Shown here: positions 46,661 through 53,010 of the stretch, one piece after another
How the letters are laid out: each line of letters opens with the position of its first letter
Position numbering within the stretch: position 1 is the first letter of the stretch
Assembly: GCF_001467825.1 (NCBI RefSeq)
Contig: NZ_LNYK01000019.1
Coordinates: 1-53,010 of the forward strand
Source: Legionella londiniensis
GTDB lineage: Bacteria; Pseudomonadota; Gammaproteobacteria; Legionellales; Legionellaceae
Direction: 5' to 3'
DNA: 53,010 nucleotides
Program-made: the position numbers and the translations under genes
The notes under the pieces: generated by a model
What the model was told of the DNA's origin: nothing
What the model saw: the letters and a program-made list of their open reading frames with translations, nothing else
Database searches by the model: none

Positions 46661-48184
46661 ATGTCTAATCAACTGATTTCAGAAAGTGTCGATATTTATC
46701 AACTGCCCAAAGCCGACAACGATGCTCTCGGAGGTAAAAATACCAATCTTACCATTGGCGACCTGCACGGTAACGCCATGAAGTTACTATTTATGCTGCT
46801 CAAACATGGGATTGCACGTAATATCAGCGAAGAAGACTATCAAGCACTGGTCGCTATTTATCAAAAACAAACAGATGAAATCACTCAGGAAGACTTAAGT
46901 CAATTTAATGAATTAATAGCCAAGATCGAGATTCAAGCAGATGCTTCAATCATCCTCATTGGCGATGTACTCTGTGACCGGGGGAGCAATGATTACTTTA
47001 CCCTGAAGCTTTTGGAAAAATTGCATGAGAGTGGCGCGCATGTAGAAACGCTGCTTTCCAACCATGATATTGAATTTATTGAGTCTTATGAAACAAATGA
47101 AGACAGGTTTCAAGCTAAAAATATTGACCACTCGGGTCAGGCCGACTCTACCAACGCGCTGCAGGCTTTGATTGATAAAAAATTAATCTCCAGGGATTCC
47201 GTCATGCTCATGGTTAAATCCGCCTATAAGCCTACCCTGAAAGCGCTTGCCTACACGTTAAATGATGATCAAAATGAAATCACAATTTACAGCCATGCTG
47301 GCATAGGCTTAACGAATATTCAAGCGATTGCAAAAAAACTGGGTGTTACGTATTGGGATAGCAGCGTAAAATCACTGGCAGCAACGATTGAGAACATCAA
47401 TACCAAGTTCCAAGAATATGTTCAAAATCATACAGTCCACACACTCTATGATCAAGATAACATCACGGGAGAATTTCAAGAACCAGAAAGCGCGCCTTTC
47501 GAGCATTTGATGTGGAACAGAAGCTATTCCACGCTGGATCGACCAGCACAAAAAAATAACTACCAGATTCAATTTGCTCATGGACATGATTCAACCGAAT
47601 TGACCCACGAGCATATTTTTAATCTGGATAATGTGCTCGGCAAAAAAAACCCCTTTAACGGCGATACAAATAATTGCGGCAATTATACCGTTCTTTATAC
47701 AACCGGCCAGAAACTACGTCTTGCACAACTGGATCAAGATTTCTTGCATTCCAAAGCATCCCACGCTTTTCTTACCCATCTTCAGGCACTGTTTGATAAA
47801 GCTGCGGCTTTTCAACAAAAAGGCAATAGCAAAGCAGCAGATGCTGCAACGGGTATTGCCGTTGCGCTAGGGATGGCATTTGATAACTATACCAAAAATC
47901 CCAATGACAAAAACAATAAACAGGCTTTTAAAATAATTTGTGACGCACAGTTCAAGAGCGATGACCGTAGAGAACTTGAAAAACACCGCGGGACGAAAAA
48001 AATATTGATCAATCTGGCACTTGCCATAGTCGGTTTGGGTATTGGATTTATACCTTTAGGGCTCATAAATCTTGCGGCAACTCATGGCAAGCATTTCTTT
48101 TTTCATCCCAAAACAGATTCAGCCGCGAAGCTTGATGCATTGGAACAATCTGCTGAGGAATGTTGTAAACCTGACAAATCATAA
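46661..48184 (+). CDS. WipA/WipB-like metallophosphatase, likely Dot/Icm effector
   Basis: A 507-residue protein with a PPP-type metallophosphatase domain: GDLHGN (33-38), GDVLCDRG (101-108), SNHD (133-136, in place of GNHE), SHAG (211-214) and AHGHD (306-310), covering the metal ligands. Legionella WipA and WipB are effectors of this kind; WipA acts on phosphotyrosine. Residues about 450-485 are hydrophobic (LINLALAIVGLGIGFIPLGL, then INLAATHGKHFFFHP), a membrane hairpin or anchor, and the tail is acidic (ALEQSAEE). It has a PmrA-like box and converges with the 858-aa gene, 15 bases apart. Effector status is inference. Confidence 0.85.
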   Translation: MSNQLISESVDIYQLPKADNDALGGKNTNLTIGDLHGNAMKLLFMLLKHGIARNISEEDYQALVAIYQKQTDEITQEDLSQFNELIAKIEIQADASIILIGDVLCDRGSNDYFTLKLLEKLHESGAHVETLLSNHDIEFIESYETNEDRFQAKNIDHSGQADSTNALQALIDKKLISRDSVMLMVKSAYKPTLKALAYTLNDDQNEITIYSHAGIGLTNIQAIAKKLGVTYWDSSVKSLAATIENINTKFQEYVQNHTVHTLYDQDNITGEFQEPESAPFEHLMWNRSYSTLDRPAQKNNYQIQFAHGHDSTELTHEHIFNLDNVLGKKNPFNGDTNNCGNYTVLYTTGQKLRLAQLDQDFLHSKASHAFLTHLQALFDKAAAFQQKGNSKAADAATGIAVALGMAFDNYTKNPNDKNNKQAFKIICDAQFKSDDRRELEKHRGTKKILINLALAIVGLGIGFIPLGLINLAATHGKHFFFHPKTDSAAKLDALEQSAEECCKPDKS

Positions 48185-48199
48185 TTTTCCGTTGGGAGT

Positions 48200-50776
48200 T
48201 CATTCTGGAGTCAAACTTTCTTCGTACTCAATGACTTGCTCAAGCTTATTGACTTTATCCTCACCTGGATAGGAAAAATAGCGGCAAGTCCACGCACCAC
48301 TTTCAATTTTATTTTTAATCATGTCGGCAATCAGAACAGTACCAAGAGTTGCGATGGCCAGCAACCACTTGGCTGCCAGCAAAAGTAAACTTTGCTTATG
48401 AGCCAAATACTCTCGAACCAAATCGATGGACTGCTCTGATCGGGCTTTAAACTGCTCGTAACTGATTGTTTTCGCTGAAAAATAGTTATCACTCAGCGTT
48501 TTCAGGCTTTCGCACAGGGCAAACCCCTCATCACCATACTGGTTCAACCGGGTTAAAAGAGAGTTAAAGTAGCATTGGTGAACATATTGTCTATCCGCCC
48601 TCTGGGTAAATATTGCGGAAAACCTGGGTAGATCGGCTTCCACGTTATCAAGCAACCTCTCCAAAACAGGGATACTAAAGGTCATAATATTTTTTTTAAG
48701 ACTGCTGTCGGTACAATCGGATAGCAAACGATAGAAACCTTCTTTATCCCCTATTATTTTGAGCAAATCGTGCCTAAGAATATCCGCCAGTCCAAGGCAT
48801 TGGGAAGCATTTAAATTCATAAGCGCTTTTTTTAAGTCCTCATGACTTTTTATTAATCCTCTTGCATCCATATCGCTAAAAAAAATAGTATATTGAGATG
48901 AATTTGCACATATCAAAATCTGATTCAATGCTTCAGGGCTGTTGATTAAGGATGGCAAATCATCTTTTAACTCCCTATAAAGAATCTGACAGTGCTCGAG
49001 TTCAATATATTTTGCAATTGATGCAAAATCCAAAGCATTCTCAATAAGTCCCGGCAATTGATTTTGATACAGGTTAAAAATCCGATTGCGATGCATGGGG
49101 GGTAAGTCTGAAATCAATTCGCTAAAATCAGAGGCCTGATGGATGTATGATTCCAATAACCCTTTGTTATCTGATAACAAAACGGCTAATTGCTCCTGGC
49201 GCAATTGTTCAAAAAATATCCTCAACTGGAAAATATCTTCAATGAATAAGGGCAAATGATTCTTAATTGTCGCAAGAAAAATTCCACCCCGCTCTTCACC
49301 AAGAGCTGAGAGTAATTCATCCAAATCCAGTTGGGCATTGATAACACCCTGTTGAATTAACATAGAAATACAAATTGGCAAGAGCGTTGCAAACACTGCG
49401 GGCTTTAACTCTATTGCAAACATCAAAAAATCTTCTATGTCAGTTATTTGCTCGGCTATTTGTTCTGCCAAATGCTCTTTATCTTCATAAATGCTTTCAA
49501 TTTCTTCTGGTCTTAGCTCGTTAAAAAGCGATAAATCAGCAGAGGATTGGATTGAACAATCCAATTTAAGCCATCGAACGAGATCACCTGTGAGCGGCAA
49601 ATTGTCTCTTCCCTGCGCTAATTTTCCATTGTGAAAAGCCTCATAAAAAAGGGATTTTGCATGTTCATACTCTCTTTTGACGGCAACAAACAAAGTATTT
49701 TTTACTTCTTGACCAGGTAAAATTTGACTGAGCTTACTTTCAAAACCACGCATTGCTTCCAGTATGCTCCGCCGTCGCAACGCAATACAGGTTTCGATGG
49801 TTTCAGTTGCATTTTTATTTTGCCCAACATCGGACGACAAGGCGATTAAAAGGTCAATTTCTTTCTTGACCGGGTGGGGAATAAGCGCTTTTCTTTCACC
49901 CAAACTTTCATAATAATCTTTAAATTCAATAATGGCCGCATAAACACCAATACCTGCATTTTCCTCCTCCCCGAGATCATTCACGCTGTAAGCATATAAA
50001 GCGCTGCACAACTGGTTGAGTTTTCCCAAAAGATGGCTTTCATCATGGATATAAAAAGCATAGCGGGCATAGGATTTATGGAGAGCTTCGGTAATATTGG
50101 AATGACTGATTAACCGTTTTAGTTCAGCATCGTTCACAAAAGCGTTTTGAGGGGCATGGCGCTGGTAGTGAAAATAATAATTATAGCGAAGATTTTTTGT
50201 CTCAGCTTCAAGCAATTCGGGCAATACCTGAACGGGAATTAAATACTGACCATTTTGGCTTAGTATATGCGTTTTAAGAATAAATCGTTCGTCTACATTA
50301 TGCGCAACACATTTCGTGCCATCAATTTCTTCATACGCACCCAAATGGGGATACCTGTTTTCATCCGCCGACTCTGTATTCACTGCAGGCATTAGAAGAT
50401 TAAGCGCGCCAATGGGGTTTTCTTTCAATTTCCCGTTATTGAGCTGGCAAGCCGCAAACTTCGCCAAATCAGATAAGAGTATGGTGATCTCATCTTCGGG
50501 TAACGAGGTATAACAGACACAAGTGCCTTTAATATGATGCCAGTTGGTTTCCAGAAAATGCTGAAGCTTGACCGCCAAGTCAGCATTATTTGGGTAGGAT
50601 TCAACAAAAATCTGCTTCAATACTGTTAAAGTTCTTCGTTTGTAAGCTAAGAGTACTTTTTTATGAATCGAGAAAATATCGGCTTCTTGCTGTGATAACG
50701 AAAACAGCTTTTTAATGCGGTTATAAAGATCATCCAAATTAAATCGATTCAAATCCTGCATTGTATTGACGCTCAA
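48200..50776 (-). CDS. 858-aa helical-repeat protein, possible effector
   Basis: No known family is recognised. The protein is largely helical. Residues about 465-700 hold around six units of 31-36 residues with the pattern L-x3-L-x3-LP-x-LI followed by a D-F-x-x-I-x-x-x-L type helix, for example NLYQNQLPGLIENALDFASI, RELKDDLPSLINSPEALNQI and ILRHDLLKIIGDKEGFYRLL. Repeats of this style occur in large Legionella proteins and likely form a curved binding surface. One hydrophobic segment lies near residues 804-828 (LLLAAKWLLAIATLGTVLIA), and the tail is acidic (KLEQVIEYEE). It faces the WipA-like gene. No clear PmrA box precedes it. Confidence 0.8.
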   Translation of the reverse strand: MSVNTMQDLNRFNLDDLYNRIKKLFSLSQQEADIFSIHKKVLLAYKRRTLTVLKQIFVESYPNNADLAVKLQHFLETNWHHIKGTCVCYTSLPEDEITILLSDLAKFAACQLNNGKLKENPIGALNLLMPAVNTESADENRYPHLGAYEEIDGTKCVAHNVDERFILKTHILSQNGQYLIPVQVLPELLEAETKNLRYNYYFHYQRHAPQNAFVNDAELKRLISHSNITEALHKSYARYAFYIHDESHLLGKLNQLCSALYAYSVNDLGEEENAGIGVYAAIIEFKDYYESLGERKALIPHPVKKEIDLLIALSSDVGQNKNATETIETCIALRRRSILEAMRGFESKLSQILPGQEVKNTLFVAVKREYEHAKSLFYEAFHNGKLAQGRDNLPLTGDLVRWLKLDCSIQSSADLSLFNELRPEEIESIYEDKEHLAEQIAEQITDIEDFLMFAIELKPAVFATLLPICISMLIQQGVINAQLDLDELLSALGEERGGIFLATIKNHLPLFIEDIFQLRIFFEQLRQEQLAVLLSDNKGLLESYIHQASDFSELISDLPPMHRNRIFNLYQNQLPGLIENALDFASIAKYIELEHCQILYRELKDDLPSLINSPEALNQILICANSSQYTIFFSDMDARGLIKSHEDLKKALMNLNASQCLGLADILRHDLLKIIGDKEGFYRLLSDCTDSSLKKNIMTFSIPVLERLLDNVEADLPRFSAIFTQRADRQYVHQCYFNSLLTRLNQYGDEGFALCESLKTLSDNYFSAKTISYEQFKARSEQSIDLVREYLAHKQSLLLLAAKWLLAIATLGTVLIADMIKNKIESGAWTCRYFSYPGEDKVNKLEQVIEYEESLTPE

Positions 50777-50854
50777 GGGATAACCGAACCAGGGGCAGAA
50801 TTCAAGCCTAAAATAAATCCAAGCCTTAAGCTGTAACCCTAAACTTTAGCGAGA

Positions 50855-51007
50855 GTGCAATATAACCGGTTAAATTACAACGATCATCTGACTAATAATG
50901 TGACTGAACTTCAGCAGTTTTTGAACTGGCTATCAGGCAGCAACCCCGAATTATACGGTTTTAGAGCAACACTTAAACAGTTATATCGAGCTCACATCAA
51001 ACTTTAA
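50855..51007 (+). CDS. Possible 50-aa small ORF or gene remnant
   Basis: A GTG-started frame in the gap between two minus-strand genes encodes a plausible helical peptide ending NPELYGFRATLKQLYRAHIK. Its stop overlaps the coiled-coil gene stop on the other strand by a few bases. No recognisable ribosome-binding site and no known family; it may be the 3' remnant of a lost gene. Confidence 0.3.
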   Translation: MQYNRLNYNDHLTNNVTELQQFLNWLSGSNPELYGFRATLKQLYRAHIKL

Positions 51008-51330
51008 TTTTTTGCAGCCCGTTTTTGTTCTTCCTGTACCTGTTTAATCTGCTCGAATAAGTTATTTTGCACTTCTTTTATCTGGGCCTGTGTTTTTTGG
51101 TTTAACTGCTGTATTTGCTCTTGCAGTTCCTGCTGCATTTGTTTCATTTGCGTCTGAATCTGCTGGTTCAATTCCTTGATTTGATTTTGCTGAACTTCCT
51201 GAATTTTCTGCAGTTGCGCCTGGATCTGGCTGTTTAACAACTGTATTTGTTGGCTCACATTATCGCCGGCAGCATATCCGTTGCTCATGCAAAAAAATAT
51301 GGAAAAAACAAGCCAAGGTCTTAAGCGCAT
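51004..51330 (-). CDS. Exported Gln-rich coiled-coil protein with 22-residue repeats
   Basis: A 108-residue protein with a signal peptide (MRLRPWLVFSIFFCMSNGYAAG, cleavage probably after YAA) and a long coiled coil. Three tandem 22-residue units begin QLLNSQIQAQLQKIQE, KELNQQIQTQMKQMQQ and QQLNQKTQAQIKEVQN, each ending in QI; glutamine exceeds a third of the repeat. 22 residues equal two 11-residue hendecads. There is no lipobox, so it is a soluble periplasmic or secreted protein; the function is unknown. Confidence 0.8.
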   Translation of the reverse strand: MRLRPWLVFSIFFCMSNGYAAGDNVSQQIQLLNSQIQAQLQKIQEVQQNQIKELNQQIQTQMKQMQQELQEQIQQLNQKTQAQIKEVQNNLFEQIKQVQEEQKRAAKN

Positions 51331-51460
51331 GCTGAAACTCCTTTTCTGTTATAAGTGCACATTTGATGTTTGTTATCTGAATATACATAAACTCTTTAAA
51401 AAATACCAGGCAGAGGCTACACTGGACTATTCATGCTAACTATTTTTTTGTTCAGCACAA

Positions 51461-52621
51461 ATGAACAACTCAGATTCTTTTTACAGTCTTGAAACCATTG
51501 GCGGTATTTTATTATTCGCTGCCGCCCTGTTGGCGATGCTCATTGCCAACTCTCCCTTGCAAATGGTTTATGAGCATCTGTTTCAAGTGATAGTTAATAT
51601 CAGCATTGGCGATTTTGTTATTGAAAAGCCGCTTAGAATCTGGGTTAATGACGGGTTAATGGCTGTTTATTTCATGCTGGTAGGGCTTGAAATCAAACGG
51701 GAAATTAAGCGAGGCATTTTAAGCAGCAAAACCAGCATTATTGTGCCTGCCATAACTGCCTGCTCAGGATTAATCGCTCCCGCTTTTATATACTTTCTCT
51801 TTAATTACGATGACCCTTATTATTTACGGGGCTGGGCTATTCCTACGGCAACCGATATTGCCTTTACTTTAGGCATTATTTCCCTGCTTAAAAGCAGGGT
51901 TCCTTTTGCGCTCAAAATTCTTTTAACAGCGATTGCGATTTTTGACGACATTGGCGCCATTGTCATTATCGCCATTTTTTTTACGCACAAATTATCTTAT
52001 CTTTCGCTTGGCATGGCGCTGGCTTTTACAGGCATTCTCATTGCCTTTAATTACTTTAAGGTGAGTCGAATTTCTTTATACATTATTGTTGGCATTTGCC
52101 TTTGGGCTGCCGTTTTAAAATCCGGCGTTCATGCAACCCTTGCGGGCATTGTAATTGCCATGACGATTCCTGATGAACCCTCAAACTCAACCTTATCCAG
52201 GCTGGAATATGGCTTACATCCGTGGGTGGCTTTTTTTATTCTACCTGCCTTTGCCTTTGCAAATGCCGGCGTTACTTTTTTAGGCACTGAGCTTGGCACT
52301 GTTTTTACTCATCCGCTTGTTTTAGGCATTATGCTTGGGCTTTTCCTAGGTAAGCAGGTTGGCGTTTTTCTCCCGCTCTGGTACTTTGTAAAACAAAAAA
52401 AATATCTTGCCCACCCATCTTATAAAGTTACCTTGACACAAATATATGGAATCTCTCTTATTTGCGGCGTAGGCTTCACCATGAGTCTTTTTATCGGAAC
52501 ACTTGCTTTCCAAAGCGGTACAGAAACAATGAATCTGGTTAAAATAGGCGTGGTAACCGGATCATTTCTGTCGGCATTAATGGGAAGCATTGTATTTCTC
52601 AATTCCTCGAAACATCGATGA
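51461..52621 (+). CDS. nhaA: Na+/H+ antiporter NhaA
   Basis: Exchanges internal Na+ for external H+ for pH and sodium homeostasis. The 386-residue protein (E. coli 388) has about 12 segments and the functional motifs GWAIPTATDIAFTLGI (with the discontinuous helix IV Asp) and LLTAIAIFDDIGAIVIIA, holding the ion-binding Asp pair. The C-terminal half has AFANAGV and LICGVGFTMSLFIG. No strong ribosome-binding site precedes the ATG. It converges with mutH across 75 bases, which include a TTTCCCGGGAAA palindrome. Confidence 0.95.
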   Translation: MNNSDSFYSLETIGGILLFAAALLAMLIANSPLQMVYEHLFQVIVNISIGDFVIEKPLRIWVNDGLMAVYFMLVGLEIKREIKRGILSSKTSIIVPAITACSGLIAPAFIYFLFNYDDPYYLRGWAIPTATDIAFTLGIISLLKSRVPFALKILLTAIAIFDDIGAIVIIAIFFTHKLSYLSLGMALAFTGILIAFNYFKVSRISLYIIVGICLWAAVLKSGVHATLAGIVIAMTIPDEPSNSTLSRLEYGLHPWVAFFILPAFAFANAGVTFLGTELGTVFTHPLVLGIMLGLFLGKQVGVFLPLWYFVKQKKYLAHPSYKVTLTQIYGISLICGVGFTMSLFIGTLAFQSGTETMNLVKIGVVTGSFLSALMGSIVFLNSSKHR

Positions 52622-52696
52622 TTTACCGCTTTCCCGGGAAAAATGAATAACCTGTCAGAACCCAATGGAGACAGTACCGCCTGGTGAATGCCAAGG

Positions 52697-53010
52697 CTAA
52701 ACCTGTTTCAGTATTGAGGATGTGAAACGGCTTCTTAAGTAAAATCCTCTGGGTAAGGTTAGAGTTTTGTTGCCTTCTTCATCAAAGGTATAACCCAGCG
52801 ACTGGCTGTTTGCCGCTTTTGGCCTGACCTGCAAGTATTGCCCTATGCCGGCATTAATTTCAGCGATCTTTCCCATAACTATCATAGTCGTTAACTCATG
52901 CCAATCCTGTTCGAGGATAGACTCATCTCTCGCAGAGGGCGACCATAAAACCGCCCTGCCAATACGGCGGTGCGGAAAAGGAATTTTTTTATCGGCTTCT
53001 ATGGGAACCC
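52697..53010 (-). CDS. mutH: DNA mismatch repair endonuclease MutH (N-terminal part lies outside the window)
   Basis: MutH nicks the unmethylated strand at hemimethylated GATC when activated by MutS and MutL. Reading the minus strand from the window end gives 104 residues without a stop, matching the E. coli MutH C-terminus: RRIGRAVLWSPSARDE, QDWHELTTMIVMGKIAEI, QYLQVRPKAANSQSLGY and LTLPRGFYLRSRFTSSIL. The start and the catalytic Asp/Glu/Lys lie beyond the edge. A short internal frame starting at 52885 is only the end of this gene. Its presence suggests Dam-directed mismatch repair in this organism. Confidence 0.92.
   Translation of the reverse strand, partial: VPIEADKKIPFPHRRIGRAVLWSPSARDESILEQDWHELTTMIVMGKIAEINAGIGQYLQVRPKAANSQSLGYTFDEEGNKTLTLPRGFYLRSRFTSSILKQV

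Noticed and set aside
50777..50850. PmrA-like site upstream of the 858-aa gene
   Set aside because: One CTTAAGG half-site is visible on the minus strand, but no second half at an 11-base distance.
1..53010. CRISPR arrays, tRNA, rRNA, intact transposases
   Set aside because: No regularly spaced repeats, cloverleaf-like genes, ribosomal RNA or transposase motifs were noticed by eye; a tRNA or CRISPR scanner was not run.

Overview
This window looks like chromosome from a Legionella-type gammaproteobacterium (order Legionellales). The reasons are the moderately AT-rich sequence, a standard gammaproteobacterial housekeeping set (secA, the fab cluster, mrdAB, accA, 6S RNA, mutH), and interspersed large proteins with eukaryote-like or effector-like features: ankyrin repeats, a WipA-like phosphatase, a PTP-like phytase, and acidic C-termini of the kind found on Dot/Icm substrates. 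Two of these genes are preceded by direct repeats spaced like Legionella PmrA boxes. Genus assignment is inference from gene content, not from a marker-gene comparison.

Layout. 1-4.3 kb (minus strand): the N-terminal part of secA, an MFS transporter coupled to anmK. 4.5-6.5 kb: an unrecognised 501-aa protein and a small ankyrin protein. 6.6-16.7 kb (minus strand): a long fatty-acid and envelope cluster, yceD, rpmF-plsX-fabH-fabD-fabG-acpP-fabF, then mltG-tmk-holB-pilZ-tatD, with many stop-start overlaps. 16.8-22 kb: mnmA, erpA, an L,D-transpeptidase, dnaQ, rnhA and hutH. 22-28.8 kb: a POT peptide transporter with a possible leader ORF, rsfS-rlmH-mrdA-mrdB (rod-shape wall synthesis) and rnhB. 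28.9-37.9 kb: a small holin-like membrane protein, an MdfA-type exporter, tilS-accA, a Sfp-type phosphopantetheinyl transferase with birA, csrA, a WecA/MraY-family sugar-phosphate transferase and pgi. 38-51.3 kb is the accessory part: an 887-aa ankyrin protein, an NTF2-like protein, a secreted phytase-like phosphatase, the 6S RNA gene, a hydrophobic protein, cysD-cysNC, a WipA-like phosphatase facing an 858-aa helical-repeat protein, and a periplasmic coiled coil. The window ends with nhaA and the C-terminal part of mutH.

Functional links. PlsX, FabH, FabD, FabG, AcpP and FabF form most of type II fatty acid synthesis; AccA supplies the carboxyltransferase alpha subunit, BirA biotinylates the acetyl-CoA carboxylase carrier, and the Sfp-type enzyme could load carrier proteins. 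AnmK, MltG, PBP2, RodA and the L,D-transpeptidase all act on peptidoglycan. CsrA is the post-transcriptional regulator that in Legionella separates replicative and transmissive phases, and 6S RNA adjusts RNA polymerase in stationary phase.

Of most interest: a short repeat family with matching terminal inverted repeats and exchangeable hairpin cores (two complete copies and one half copy), one copy lying just upstream of the 6S RNA promoter; paired PmrA-like boxes before two effector-like genes; and a possible degenerate methyltransferase fold inside the 887-aa ankyrin protein. No tRNA, rRNA, CRISPR array, intact insertion sequence or prophage was seen.
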